Positions 16,382-26,180 of a stretch of DNA of 64,000 nucleotides are shown one piece after another. Position 1 is the stretch's first letter. Each line of letters starts with the position of its first letter. This stretch comes from Bacteroidales bacterium (GTDB lineage: Bacteria > Bacteroidota > Bacteroidia > Bacteroidales > Muribaculaceae), in assembly GCA_910575615.1 (NCBI GenBank), contig CAJTEX010000004.1, forward strand, positions 99,261 to 163,260. Direction: 5' to 3'. The notes under the pieces are model-generated. The model was not told the origin of the DNA. It searched no databases and was given only the letters and a program-made list of their open reading frames with translations. Both the position numbers and the translations under genes were made by a program.

Positions 16382-19300
16382 AACCATTTCTTTACAGTGT
16401 GGCCGAAGCCTACATACGCAATGAGGCTTCTGAGCTTTCTGACTATTGCTTCGTATTCCCCAACAAACGGAGCGTGGTGTTCTTCCATCACGCGTTTGCC
16501 CGTGCGTCACGCGAATTGGGCATAAACGTCGTGCATCCGGCATCGGCCACAATCTCAAGCTTCATAGAAGACTTGGTTCCGGGGAAGCCGGCCGAACGCC
16601 TGGAGATGATCCTGATTCTCTACCATGCTTACCGCGAGGTGATATTCCGACACGCAGGCGGAGGGCGCGAAGCCCAGGAGATTGCCGAGATGGTGGACTT
16701 CAACAAGTTCCAGCGCTGGGCCGATATGATTATCGGTGATTTCAACGATGTCGACATGTATATGGTAGACGCGGAGCAACTTTTCCCAAACCTGGAGCAT
16801 TACCGCGAGATTTCGGCCAATTACCTTGAACCGGAAGTCATCGAGGAGATAAAACGCCATTGGCGCATAGATCGCATTCCGGAATACAACGACTCTTTCT
16901 GGAACCATATACTCCACACCGCCCCGTCAGAAAAGCATATGGAGGGCCAAGCAGAAGCAGAACCTGAAACGACCAAAGGGAGCGCGCTACGGTTTTTCAG
17001 GCTATGGCAGATCATGCTTGAACTTTACGAGGTTTTCAAACTCAGGATGTCTGAAGCCGGCCTGTTTTATCCAGGAATGGCCTACCGCGAAGCCACACGC
17101 ATCATACGCGAACGCACCCGAAGCGATTTTGACCATCACCGATATATCTTCGTCGGGTTCAACATGCTTTCAAAAGCGGAGGAAACCATATTCCTTGAGC
17201 TGAAAGACAAACGTGGGGAGGATTTGTTTTCAGCACCGTTCGCCGACTTCTATTTCGATGATGCGTCGCCCGCATTCACCATGCCTGGCAACACCTCGGC
17301 ATCTTTCCTCCACCATTACACACGGCTTTTCCCCTCTCTGTATGACTGTGTGGAACAAATCTCCGGATTCCCCAAAATAGAAATATCCGGCATCGCGTCA
17401 AAGGCAGGCCAAGCCAAACTCGCGGGAGCCATAGTCGGCCATCTGTATCCGGCGTCCATGGAATGGAGTCTGGAACAACTAAGACGCACAGCGATAATCC
17501 TACCGCAGGAGACCATGGCCCGCGGCGTGGTCGCGGCGTTGCCGGAATGGATCAACCCGGTCAACCTGACAATGGGCTACAGGCTGCGCGACAGCAAAGC
17601 CGCGGGGCTTGTAAAAAGCATAGTGTCGATGCATCTCCGTTCAAGAAAGAACAGGGAATCAGGCCACACATTTTTTTATGAGGATGTCGTGAGAATCCTC
17701 ACACACCCGATTATCCGGCAGATTTATCCGCTGGAATGCAGCCGAATCATATATGATATAAATGTCAACAGGTGGTACAACATCGATGGAGAATATCTCA
17801 CAGGGCATTATCCCGAACTGTCTGCCATATTCAGATATGTCGATGACACACCTTCACGCGAAGAGGTGTTCTCTTATTTCGAGAACCTGTTTTCCTGGAT
17901 ACTGTCACATCTGGAAGACAAAGGCTCCGCGACAGATATCTCCGACATAGACGGCACCGAAATAGAGCAAGCGACAACCCTTCCGGCCGGAGCCCTTGTC
18001 GACAGGATGCTGGCCAGAGCATATTTGCGGGCCCTCATACGACTCCGCGACCTATCCTCGCGGTATCTTGGAAGAAATGACATTTTTCTCACCGACTCCA
18101 CCCTTTTTCATCTTATCGAACGGCTCGTCGGAGGCGAGACTGTGAATTTCGAGGGACGACCACTTGACGGGCTCCAGGTGATGGGTGTGCTTGAGGCCCG
18201 TGGCCTTGATTTCGAGAACATCATCATTCCATCGATGAATGAGAAAGTTTTCCCAAGGAAACATTACCAGAAATCATTCATCCCACCCCACCTGCGGCGC
18301 GCGTATGGGATGTCTACCCAAGACCACCAGGAGAGCATCTACTCATATTACTTCTACCGCATGATATCACGCGCGTCAAGGGTGTTCCTCTTTTATGATG
18401 CCCGCACCCAAGGAGTGGGCGGGGGACAGATGTCGCGCTATCTCAGCCAGCTCCTCCATCTTTACCGTCCGGAAGACATATCATGCCGCATACTCGGCTA
18501 TGGAGTGGAATCAAGGGAATCACATCCGATTAGTGTGAGGAAAACCCCAGCCATAATGGCCGAGCTAAAGCGCTACCAGACGATGGAAAATCCCCGATAC
18601 CTCTCGGCAAGTTCCATCAACCAATACATAAATTGCCCGTTGTCATTCTACTTGACATCTATCGCGGGATATAAACGGGAGGATGAGTTTCATGACTATA
18701 TGGATGAAAGCACTTACGGGACCATAATCCACGGAGTGCTTGAAGACCTGTACAAGGCCGAGCGCGAGAGCCTGCTACATGGACGCTTCAACCGCCAGGC
18801 AATAGAGCGGCTGATGAAAAAGGATGTGGCAATCGAACAAGCCATCACCCGGCGTATCAACCATCATTACAACCGGCTCGGGGAGGACAGCCTTGTGCCA
18901 CTGAAAGGTGACGCAGAGATATTCGGCGAGATAATGAAGAAATACATCCTTTTCGTGCTTAAAAGGGATATCGAAGCGGGGGAATTCGAATACCTGGCCG
19001 GAGAGTTCGACAACTCAGGGCGCCTGCGCCTGCAAGGCACCAACGAGGCGGTGGAAATCAACTTCAAATACACTATTGACCGAATCGACCGGCTCGTATC
19101 GGCGGCAGACGGATCCACAAGACTTAGAATCATCGACTACAAGACCGGCGAGGATGAGACATCGATAATCGACATCAAGGATATGTTCCTGGACCGTGGC
19201 AAATCCGGCAAAAGAGCCAAAGCAATGCTGCAACTATTTCTGTATTGCCAGGCTTTCGCTCAGGCGAAAAACCTCGCCGAACCCATACAGCCTTGGATTT

Positions 19301-19551
19301 ACTCCATACGAAAAGTTGCCACGACCCCATTCTCTCCCCTGAGAATATCCGCGCCCCAGACTGATGACAAAAAAGCACGAAAGAAAACAGAGATAACGGA
19401 TTATCGGGATTATGCAATAGAGTTCAACGATCTGATGCTCGAAGTGCTTGCCGACCTTTTCAATCCCGAAATCCCGTTCACGGCGGCAACGGATGACCAT
19501 GCCTGCACTTTCTGCAAGTTTACCGAAATATGCCGCAAAAGACCAAGATAG
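16378..19551 (+). CDS. AddB/RecB-like helicase-nuclease with PD-(D/E)XK iron-sulfur domain
   Basis: A 1057-aa recombination protein. The N-terminus (CFVFPNKRSVVFFHHAF) resembles the AddB/RexB helicase-like region without a canonical Walker A. Residues about 740-1057 form the PD-(D/E)XK nuclease: INCPLSFYL (Cys about 752), the core LRIIDYKTG, and a terminal CTFCKFTEIC cluster (Cys about 1042, 1045, 1051). These four cysteines are the arrangement that holds a 4Fe-4S cluster in AddB. It probably processes double-strand break ends with an AddA-type helicase encoded elsewhere. No partner is present here. Confidence 0.85.
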   Translation: MKPFLYSVAEAYIRNEASELSDYCFVFPNKRSVVFFHHAFARASRELGINVVHPASATISSFIEDLVPGKPAERLEMILILYHAYREVIFRHAGGGREAQEIAEMVDFNKFQRWADMIIGDFNDVDMYMVDAEQLFPNLEHYREISANYLEPEVIEEIKRHWRIDRIPEYNDSFWNHILHTAPSEKHMEGQAEAEPETTKGSALRFFRLWQIMLELYEVFKLRMSEAGLFYPGMAYREATRIIRERTRSDFDHHRYIFVGFNMLSKAEETIFLELKDKRGEDLFSAPFADFYFDDASPAFTMPGNTSASFLHHYTRLFPSLYDCVEQISGFPKIEISGIASKAGQAKLAGAIVGHLYPASMEWSLEQLRRTAIILPQETMARGVVAALPEWINPVNLTMGYRLRDSKAAGLVKSIVSMHLRSRKNRESGHTFFYEDVVRILTHPIIRQIYPLECSRIIYDINVNRWYNIDGEYLTGHYPELSAIFRYVDDTPSREEVFSYFENLFSWILSHLEDKGSATDISDIDGTEIEQATTLPAGALVDRMLARAYLRALIRLRDLSSRYLGRNDIFLTDSTLFHLIERLVGGETVNFEGRPLDGLQVMGVLEARGLDFENIIIPSMNEKVFPRKHYQKSFIPPHLRRAYGMSTQDHQESIYSYYFYRMISRASRVFLFYDARTQGVGGGQMSRYLSQLLHLYRPEDISCRILGYGVESRESHPISVRKTPAIMAELKRYQTMENPRYLSASSINQYINCPLSFYLTSIAGYKREDEFHDYMDESTYGTIIHGVLEDLYKAERESLLHGRFNRQAIERLMKKDVAIEQAITRRINHHYNRLGEDSLVPLKGDAEIFGEIMKKYILFVLKRDIEAGEFEYLAGEFDNSGRLRLQGTNEAVEINFKYTIDRIDRLVSAADGSTRLRIIDYKTGEDETSIIDIKDMFLDRGKSGKRAKAMLQLFLYCQAFAQAKNLAEPIQPWIYSIRKVATTPFSPLRISAPQTDDKKARKKTEITDYRDYAIEFNDLMLEVLADLFNPEIPFTAATDDHACTFCKFTEICRKRPR

Positions 19552-19602
19552 CATTTGCATTGCGCCTTGCACAAGACTAACCCTCCAAACCATCACTCGA
19601 CA

Positions 19603-20781
19603 ATGGCCGGCCTATACATACATATCCCGTTTTGCAGAAGCAAATGCGCATACTGCGACTTCTACTCGCTCCCCGTTGGAAGCATTCTGAAAAAAGATCC
19701 AGGCAGCCTTTCCAAATATCTCAAGGCAATACTGACAGAGTTGGAAATGCGGGCCGTGGAGATAAACGAACCTATAAGCACCATATACATCGGGGGAGGC
19801 ACACCAACATCTGTGCCTATGCCAGAACTCACAGACTTCATTTCCTCTATCACAAAGAAAACAGCCGCAATAAACCGCAGATTCCAAATCAGTGAGATTA
19901 TGGAGTTCACGATTGAGGCAAATCCAGAAGACATATCCAGGGAAACCATTGACAGTTTACGCAAATCTGGCATAGACCGCATAAGCATCGGCATTCAGTC
20001 TTTTGAAACGGCCCAACTCGAAGCCGTTATGCGCCGCCATGACTCCAACACATCCTTGCGAGCATTGGCCGCGTTGAAGGATTCTGGTATAAACTACTCC
20101 GCAGACCTGATATACGGACTCCCAGGCCAGTCGTTAGACAGCTGGTCATCACAGATAAGGACCTTGCTGGATTTCGAGCCACCTCACTTTTCCGCATACC
20201 TGCTCTCCTACGAGCCTGGGACAAGATTGTACGCGCAAAAAGAACGAGGCAGGGTAAATGAGGCAGACGAACAGACGGCATGCCGGATGTATGACATCCT
20301 TATAAAATCAGCATCAGACCGAGGATATGACCATTACGAAATCTCAAATTTCTCGCGTCCGGGCATGGCAGCCAAACACAATTCCTCTTATTGGAACCTC
20401 ACACCATATCTTGGACTGGGATGCAGCGCCCACAGTTTTGACGGAAACAACAGACGCATAAATCCGGCAAGCCTGGTCTCATATATGAAGGCACTCGATT
20501 GCGATAAAAAGACACTTCCATTCATCGAAGAGGAGGAGACGGCAATAAATAAGGTCAACGATTACATCATAACATCTCTTAGAACATCTGCAGGGCTTTC
20601 AGTCCCTATGATAATAAAGAAGTGGGGAGACACGATAGCCACTGAGGTGCGGACAAATCTATCGCCATTTTGCGCCACTGGGGGCCTGACTCCGCTCGGC
20701 GATGACTGTTACAGAATTCCTGAGCAACTTTGGCTCAAATCCGATTCCATTATCAGAGATGCAATCCTTGAGGCTGACTAA
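19603..20781 (+). CDS. hemW: Radical SAM heme chaperone HemW (HemN-like)
   Basis: A 392-aa radical SAM protein. The cluster motif CRSKCAYC is at Cys 11, 15 and 18. IGGGTPTSVP and IEANPEDI follow. It lacks the extended N-terminus of true coproporphyrinogen dehydrogenase HemN, so HemW is preferred; HemW delivers heme to respiratory enzymes. The ATG at 19603 was chosen because the radical SAM domain begins immediately after it. The open frame runs 48 bp further upstream. It is followed by 1.17 kb without genes. Confidence 0.9.
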   Translation: MAGLYIHIPFCRSKCAYCDFYSLPVGSILKKDPGSLSKYLKAILTELEMRAVEINEPISTIYIGGGTPTSVPMPELTDFISSITKKTAAINRRFQISEIMEFTIEANPEDISRETIDSLRKSGIDRISIGIQSFETAQLEAVMRRHDSNTSLRALAALKDSGINYSADLIYGLPGQSLDSWSSQIRTLLDFEPPHFSAYLLSYEPGTRLYAQKERGRVNEADEQTACRMYDILIKSASDRGYDHYEISNFSRPGMAAKHNSSYWNLTPYLGLGCSAHSFDGNNRRINPASLVSYMKALDCDKKTLPFIEEEETAINKVNDYIITSLRTSAGLSVPMIIKKWGDTIATEVRTNLSPFCATGGLTPLGDDCYRIPEQLWLKSDSIIRDAILEAD

Positions 20782-20927
20782 AATCTACCCAAAAACGCAT
20801 CCTCACATACATATTCACTATCTGCCATTTTCCCAGCAGCAGGCAAAGACAAGGGTTTGTCAACTGTTTACTCTTGTTAAAATACTACTTTACAGTGAAT
20901 TAAATGTTAAATAGAGCATCCCAAAGC

Positions 20928-21050
20928 AACTATTTGAGGCCCTGAGAATGTTATATTTGTAAACTGACCTACGGTCAGACGAGAATATTGAAATAATTTC
21001 CAGCCAAGATTCAAGTCAAGTCCTAAAGGTCGTTTTAGGGCCAAATAGTT
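20928..21050. repeat. Interrupted inverted repeat around a promoter-like box
   Basis: AACTATTTG-AG-GCCCT (20928-20943) is mirrored by AGGGC-CAAATAGTT (21037-21050), 14 matching positions with a 2-nt gap, enclosing 93 bp. The enclosed segment carries TATATTTG, a -7-type box. The arms are imperfect. Confidence 0.5.
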
Positions 21051-21822
21051 AACACGGATTTGTCTAATAGCTCCGAGTTAAGATATTGCTCTGTTTACAA
21101 ATCAGAACAATATGCTACATGAAATTTAAACACGAGAATTCAAGTATGTTTTCTGGAGTATATCGAACTTAAATTTACCCCACCAAATTCAAGTTGCATT
21201 TTCAAATAGCACTGTTTATATATCCCCATCATCTCGGTTTGAAAACACAAATCAGTCAGTGTTAACATCTGCACACTCTTAATTTTCGTTTTGGATGTGC
21301 AAAATTTATATTTACAACTCATTCTTTGACAAATAATTCTTGATTTGGATTCACACTCCAAGTGTTCTCTACTGTAATCTTTACAAAGAGACCGCCTCAA
21401 ATCCAAACAAATGATTCCAAAATACAAATTTTGCAACCAATTCAACCATTAACATTATTTCACACACGTCACAACGCGTTAATTTTCATACCCATTATAA
21501 TTATTGCTTAAACAATCAATTTAATATGCCTGCGCATATACGCCTTTTGTCTGTCCAACACGACATTCCTACTATACAAACCCCTATACGTCACTATGAG
21601 TATAAAATAAATCCAACCAAAACTTTAATACACTATCATAGATAGGCGTTTACTGGCGCGAACACTCGTCAGGCCATTTGAATTTAGGAATCCATAAGCC
21701 TCACCCTGTTTGTTTGTCTAAATTTGTATTTCCAAAGCGATGGATTTGCATTTTTGCTCAGGTTGTTTTCATCTACAAACCGCAGACTTAGCATTTACAT
21801 CTCAAAATTTTCCGCGCTAATT

Positions 21823-21860
21823 GCAAATTTGCATTTATCCTCCGCAAATTTGCATTTATC
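21823..21860 (+). promoter_or_regulatory. Tandem palindromic operator upstream of the XRE gene
   Basis: The 17-bp sequence GCAAATTTGCATTTATC occurs twice (21823-21839 and 21844-21860), 21 bp apart, which is two helical turns. Each copy starts with the perfect palindrome GCAAATTTGC. The second palindrome contains the -33 TTTG of the XRE promoter. Confidence 0.7.
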
Positions 21861-21880
21861 AATTCTAATTATTAAATTTG
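21849..21880 (+). promoter_or_regulatory. Promoter of the XRE regulator
   Basis: TTTG (21849-21852), a 20-bp spacer and TAAATTTG (21873-21880) form a consensus promoter, leaving a leader of about 60 nt. Confidence 0.75.
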
Positions 21881-21949
21881 CAATTCAAAAAGACATCTCT
21901 TGGATTTCAAAAAACCAATTTACAATTAACAATTCAACCCAACTGACAT

Positions 21950-22663
21950 ATGGATTTGGTGAATCGCCTCAAATATTATATGGATCACGCCCAGGTAACC
22001 ATATCCCAATTTGCAGACAGATGTGGAATCCCACGCCCAACGATGTCTCAACTTATAAATGGCAGGAACAAACGCATCTCAGACGAAGTCATCAGCAAAA
22101 TCCACAATGCGTTTCCCGACCTATCTGTCTTATGGCTGATGTTTGGCGAAGGGGATATGACAACCAACGCAAATATCGAAACCTCAGAGCCTCAAATCGA
22201 TGCAAAAGGCGTACCCGCCACCTATCAAACTACTGACACACAACACCATAACCCGCAAAACTCCAACGGCGAGACCTGCGCTCAAGAAGCCCCATCCAGC
22301 GAAACATTCGAAAACCTGCTGTTTGAAACGCCTCAAGACGAGCCATTCCGCATAAATGCTTCACACATTGAGGACAGCGCGCCCAAAGACAACATCCTGT
22401 TTGAGACATCCCCGGCTTGCAATGACCAACCGAGCACACCACACAATCCCCCACATACAATTCCGGCGCAAGCAGACAACCATCACGACATTACCCGAAC
22501 CCTTGGTGCACATATTGCCCCATCCCCAGCCAACTCCCCTAAGACAGAGACATCCTCAGAGGAGAAACGCATATCCATATCTCCGGATGCCCACAAAAAA
22601 ATCACTAATATCGTGGTGTTCTATTCCGACAACTCTTTCCAGTCGTTTCTTCCCGACTCCTGA
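21950..22663 (+). CDS. XRE-family helix-turn-helix regulator with disordered middle
   Basis: A 237-aa protein. Residues about 1-65 are an XRE/Cro-type HTH (TISQFADRCGIPRPTMSQLINGRNKRIS) followed by LSVLWLMFGEGDM, a frequent Bacteroidales phage-repressor-like ending. Residues about 70-200 are Pro/Thr/Ser/Asn/His rich and probably disordered. A short conserved C-terminus (ISPDAHKKITNIVVFYSDNSF) closes it. The tandem palindromes over its own promoter suggest autoregulation, which is inference. It ends at a strong terminator. Confidence 0.85.
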   Translation: MDLVNRLKYYMDHAQVTISQFADRCGIPRPTMSQLINGRNKRISDEVISKIHNAFPDLSVLWLMFGEGDMTTNANIETSEPQIDAKGVPATYQTTDTQHHNPQNSNGETCAQEAPSSETFENLLFETPQDEPFRINASHIEDSAPKDNILFETSPACNDQPSTPHNPPHTIPAQADNHHDITRTLGAHIAPSPANSPKTETSSEEKRISISPDAHKKITNIVVFYSDNSFQSFLPDS

Positions 22664-22689
22664 CGCCATCTGACACCATCACAACACAA

Positions 22690-22732
22690 GGCCCCGGAAC
22701 ACCCTTTGCAGAGCTGTTCCGGGGCCGTTTTT
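22690..22732 (+). terminator. Terminator after the XRE regulator
   Basis: GGCCCCGGAACA (22690-22701) and TGTTCCGGGGCC (22715-22726) pair perfectly and are followed by GTTTTT. It lies between convergent genes and may also end the lpx operon. Confidence 0.9.
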
Positions 22733-22756
22733 GGCCTTGTATGGACAGGTATTACG

Positions 22757-23533
22757 TCAGACGTATCCCCTTACTATTCCACGCTTGGAATTGCGTATGA
22801 ACTCTATAATCTCATCCCGCTCTTTGGTAGCCGGAAGTTCGGCCTCGATGCGATCCACGGCATCGGTGACATTGAGACGCGAAAGATACAGATAACGGTA
22901 TATCTCTTGAATCTCACGTATCTGGTCGTTGGTGAAATTGCGCCTGCGCAGGCCAATTGAATTGATTCCGGTGTATGCGATAGGATCACGGCCGGCTTTC
23001 ACAAATGGAGGTATGTCTTTGTTGATTCTTGAGCCGCCCTGAATCATCACATGTGTCCCGAGATGGCTGAACTGATGAATCAGCGTACCGCCTCCGATAA
23101 CGGCGAAATCATCAACCTGCACCTCTCCTGCGAGCTGCGACGAGTTGGATATTATCACATTGTTGCCGACAATGCAATCGTGAGCGACATGCGAATACGC
23201 CATAATTAGGCAGTTGTTGCCGACCACGGTCTTGCCTTTGGCGACAGTGCCACGGTTGACAGTGACACATTCTCGTATCGTGGTGTTGTCTCCGATGACG
23301 GCAACTGTGTCTTCTCCTTTGAATTTCAAGTCTTGAGGAATCCCCGAAATCACCGCCCCGGGAAAGATGTTGCAGTGCTTACCAATCCTGGCCCCTTCCA
23401 TGATCGTCACATTGCTGCATATGTGTGACCCTTCGCCAATTTCGACATTCTGGTCGATGGTCACAAAGGGATCGATGACGACACTTGGATGGATTTTAGC
23501 CGCAGGATGGATATAGGCAAATGGCTGTTTCAT
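22757..23533 (-). CDS. lpxA: Acyl-ACP--UDP-N-acetylglucosamine O-acyltransferase
   Basis: First enzyme of lipid A synthesis, transferring a hydroxyacyl chain to UDP-GlcNAc. The 258-aa left-handed beta-helix shows many hexapeptide repeats. The catalytic His is in SHVAHDC (about residue 118). GGSRINKDIPPFVKAGRDP is typical. It is the last gene of the minus-strand unit lpxD-lpxC/fabZ-lpxA and lies 17 bp after the fused gene. Confidence 0.95.
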   Translation of the reverse strand: MKQPFAYIHPAAKIHPSVVIDPFVTIDQNVEIGEGSHICSNVTIMEGARIGKHCNIFPGAVISGIPQDLKFKGEDTVAVIGDNTTIRECVTVNRGTVAKGKTVVGNNCLIMAYSHVAHDCIVGNNVIISNSSQLAGEVQVDDFAVIGGGTLIHQFSHLGTHVMIQGGSRINKDIPPFVKAGRDPIAYTGINSIGLRRRNFTNDQIREIQEIYRYLYLSRLNVTDAVDRIEAELPATKERDEIIEFIRNSKRGIVRGYV

Positions 23534-23550
23534 TCTGAATGCTTATGGCG

Positions 23551-24933
23551 TTACTTGTTTTTTACTATCTGGGCCATGAACTCGCATTCACACACCACCT
23601 TGTCGCCGACAAACGCCACGCCTTTCATCAGCGCGCATCCTCGACGCAACGGGGTCATGAACGACACATGGAACAGCAGGGTGTCTCCAGGCACGACTTT
23701 CTGACGGAATTTCACGTTGTCAATCTTCATGAAATATGTCGAATAGGTCTCAGGCTCTTCAACAGTGGCAAGCACAAGAAGACCGCCGGTCTGAGCCATG
23801 GCTTCAATGAGAAGCACTCCGGGCATCACAGGCTCCTGAGGAAAATGCCCCTGGAAGAAAGGCTCATTTACCGTGACATTCTTCACACCTACGATGAACG
23901 TCTCGCCACGGTCGATGATTTTGTCTACCAGCAGCATCGGATAACGATGGGGCAGATGCTCGCGGATATCATTGATATCCATAAGCGGGGCCTGTGAAGG
24001 ATTGTAAGAGGGAGCCTGCAGTTCCTGACGCTGAATCTCCTTGCGTATCTGCTTGGCGAAAGTGGTGTTGATCTTGTGACCCGGACGGCAGGCGATGATG
24101 CGGCCCTTCAACGGACGACCGATAAGGGCGGTGTCGCCCAGCACATCCAACAGCTTGTGGCGGGCTGGCTCATTCTCAAATTCCAACGGACGGTTGTTGA
24201 TAAACCCAAGCTCATTCACCTGCTTGCGCTCAACCCCCATGAGGTCGGATATGTGGTCAAGCTTCTCCTGGGCCATCTCCTTGTCGTAGATGACAATAGC
24301 GTTGTCAAAGTCTCCGCCCTTGATGAGGTTGGCGTTCAGCAGAGGCTCGATTTCACGGACGAAAACGAATGTGCGGCTGCCGCTGATCCCCTGCTTGAAC
24401 TCCGACATATTCTCCAGGCGCGCGAACTGGTTGGCAAGCACGGGTGAGTCATATGAAATCATCACATCCACCGAGAAGTCATTGTCGGGAAGCACAGTAA
24501 GATGTGCGCCTGTCTGCGGGTCACGCACCTCAATCTTGCGTTTCACCACATAGAAGTTCTTGTCAGCGCTCTGCTCAGTCAAGCCAACACGCTCTATCGC
24601 CTCGCTGAACTGGCGTGCGCTCCCGTCAAGAATAGGGATTTCGGGGCCGGTGACCTTGATAAGGCAGTTGTCAACCCCGGCGGCATAAAGGGCAGCCAGA
24701 GCGTGCTCGACAGTCGAGACCCTGACATCTCCCCTGGCGAGGACAGTGCCACGGTCAGTGTCGGTCACATTCTCGGCCAGCGCGTCTATTACAGGTTCGC
24801 CGTCGAGATCCACTCGTTGGATCTTGTAGCCATGGTTTTCAGGAGCGGGCAGAAATGTGGCCTCGATTTCCAATCCGGTATGAAGGCCTTTCCCCTTTAC
24901 GGAGAATTCGCCGTTAAGAGTTAGCTGTTTCAT
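23551..24933 (-). CDS. lpxC/fabZ: Bifunctional LpxC deacetylase / FabZ dehydratase fusion
   Basis: A 460-aa fusion. Residues about 1-300 are the zinc enzyme LpxC, which deacetylates UDP-3-O-acyl-GlcNAc: STVEH gives a zinc His at about 77, and ARHKLLDVLGD holds the other His and Asp ligands near 260. Residues about 317-460 are FabZ, the 3-hydroxyacyl-ACP dehydratase, with HRYPMLLVDKI, QGHFPQEPVMPGVL and LIEAMAQ. The fusion is known in Bacteroidota and joins two enzymes that draw on the same hydroxyacyl-ACP pool. Its start overlaps the lpxD stop by 1 bp (TAATG). Confidence 0.95.
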   Translation of the reverse strand: MKQLTLNGEFSVKGKGLHTGLEIEATFLPAPENHGYKIQRVDLDGEPVIDALAENVTDTDRGTVLARGDVRVSTVEHALAALYAAGVDNCLIKVTGPEIPILDGSARQFSEAIERVGLTEQSADKNFYVVKRKIEVRDPQTGAHLTVLPDNDFSVDVMISYDSPVLANQFARLENMSEFKQGISGSRTFVFVREIEPLLNANLIKGGDFDNAIVIYDKEMAQEKLDHISDLMGVERKQVNELGFINNRPLEFENEPARHKLLDVLGDTALIGRPLKGRIIACRPGHKINTTFAKQIRKEIQRQELQAPSYNPSQAPLMDINDIREHLPHRYPMLLVDKIIDRGETFIVGVKNVTVNEPFFQGHFPQEPVMPGVLLIEAMAQTGGLLVLATVEEPETYSTYFMKIDNVKFRQKVVPGDTLLFHVSFMTPLRRGCALMKGVAFVGDKVVCECEFMAQIVKNK

Positions 24934-25958
24934 TATTTTTGTTTTGTGATATTTTCGAGATTTTTTACCCGGTCAAACAGTTCGCCGAGGTTTTTCTGAT
25001 AAACGACATTGCGGGCATACTTCTTCATGTCCACCGCCGGCGCTCCCATCATTCGGGAATCGGAGGGGATACTTGACGCAACCCCAGACTGGGCTCCGAT
25101 CTGCACACGGTCCCCGACTGTGATATGCCCGGCAATGCCTACCTGGCCGCCGAACATGCATCGGTCACCGACCTTGGTCGAACCGGCGATGCCCACCTGG
25201 GCCGCCATTACCGTATGTTCGCCAATCCGGCAGTTGTGTGCGATTTGCACAAGGTTATCGAGCTTGGTGCCTCGGCCGATTATGGTCGACCCCATCATGG
25301 CCCGGTCAACCGTGGTGTTGGCTCCCAGCTCCACGTCATCCTCCACGACGACGTTACCAAGCTGGGGAATCTTCTTGTATCCGTCATCCGTGGGGGCAAA
25401 CCCGAATCCGTCAGCGCCAATCACGCATCCCGAATGGAGGACACACCGCTCCCCTATCCGACAATTATGATAGACCTTCACCCCCGGCTTCAATATGGCA
25501 CCGTCGCCAATCTCGACATTGTCGCCAAGATATACCTGGGGGAAAATCTTCACACCCCGGCCCAGCTTCACACCCCGGCCGATATACGCGAACGCCCCGA
25601 CATACGCATCCTCGGGAATCTCAACCCCCTCGGACACATAGCAAGGCTGCTCCACCCCTTGATATTTTGGCTCAAGGGCTTCCGCCGCAATGTCAAGCAA
25701 TTGCGCGATGGTGGCATACGGGTCATCCACTCTTATCAAAGTGGCTTTCACCGGATGCTCGACCGAGAAATCTCTCTTGACCAGGACTACCGACGAACCT
25801 GTCTGGTAGATATAATGGTCATATTTCGGATTGGCAAGAAAAGACAACGCGCCTGGACGGCCTTCTTCAATCTTAGCGAATGTCGATACGGTAGCGTTGC
25901 CGTCTCCTTCGACAGTGCCGCCAACCAAGGCGGCTATTTGCTCTGCTGTGAACTGCAT
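24933..25958 (-). CDS. lpxD: UDP-3-O-(hydroxyacyl)glucosamine N-acyltransferase
   Basis: Third lipid A enzyme, 341 aa. It has the LpxD N-terminal lobe ([14 protein letters not shown].. [11 protein letters not shown]) and a left-handed beta-helix with the catalytic His in [17 protein letters not shown]. The open frame reaches 26156, but the first 66 codons have no similarity to the family, so the ATG at 25958 was chosen. It is first in the lpx unit. Confidence 0.94.
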   Translation of the reverse strand: MQFTAEQIAALVGGTVEGDGNATVSTFAKIEEGRPGALSFLANPKYDHYIYQTGSSVVLVKRDFSVEHPVKATLIRVDDPYATIAQLLDIAAEALEPKYQGVEQPCYVSEGVEIPEDAYVGAFAYIGRGVKLGRGVKIFPQVYLGDNVEIGDGAILKPGVKVYHNCRIGERCVLHSGCVIGADGFGFAPTDDGYKKIPQLGNVVVEDDVELGANTTVDRAMMGSTIIGRGTKLDNLVQIAHNCRIGEHTVMAAQVGIAGSTKVGDRCMFGGQVGIAGHITVGDRVQIGAQSGVASSIPSDSRMMGAPAVDMKKYARNVVYQKNLGELFDRVKNLENITKQK

Positions 25959-26145
25959 TTTATGGTATGATATCTTGCGCGTCTGGCACACCGGAGCATT
26001 CCAGACCTGCGGTCTGCATACAGGCATCATAGATGACACCCCCCTACAGAACCGCTCAAGGAGCGAAGCACCCCTTGGCACGCACACTTTTACAATTTGC
26101 AAAGTTGGCAATTTTTTTCGAGATATCCAAAAATAGGCAAAAGGT

Positions 26146-26176
26146 TTTGCCGACACATCTTTTTATCCTAAATTTG
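26146..26176 (+). promoter_or_regulatory. rsmG promoter
   Basis: TTTG (26146-26149), 19 bp, TAAATTTG (26169-26176). The box ends only 4 bp before the ATG of rsmG, so the transcript would start at or within a few bases of the start codon. Confidence 0.75.
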
Positions 26177-26180
26177 CAAC

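Larger units (their letters stand above)
20782..21949. other. 1.17-kb AT-rich non-coding region
   Basis: No credible ORF or known RNA was recognised. It contains an interrupted inverted repeat (20928-20943 with 21037-21050), a TATATTTG box (20952-20959) followed by a CTGACC/GGTCAG hairpin, a second loose inverted repeat near 21080-21115, and at its right end the operator-promoter of the XRE gene. It is unusually long for this otherwise compact window and may hold an unrecognised small RNA or a lost gene. Confidence 0.6.

Noticed and set aside
21140..21445. 101-codon minus-strand ORF in the non-coding region
   Set aside because: AT-rich, with unusual Cys/Lys composition, no promoter and no family. 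It is more likely chance.
21823..21860. Two direct 17-bp repeats as a minimal CRISPR
   Set aside because: Only a 4-bp gap separates the copies and they coincide with promoter elements. An operator is a better reading.
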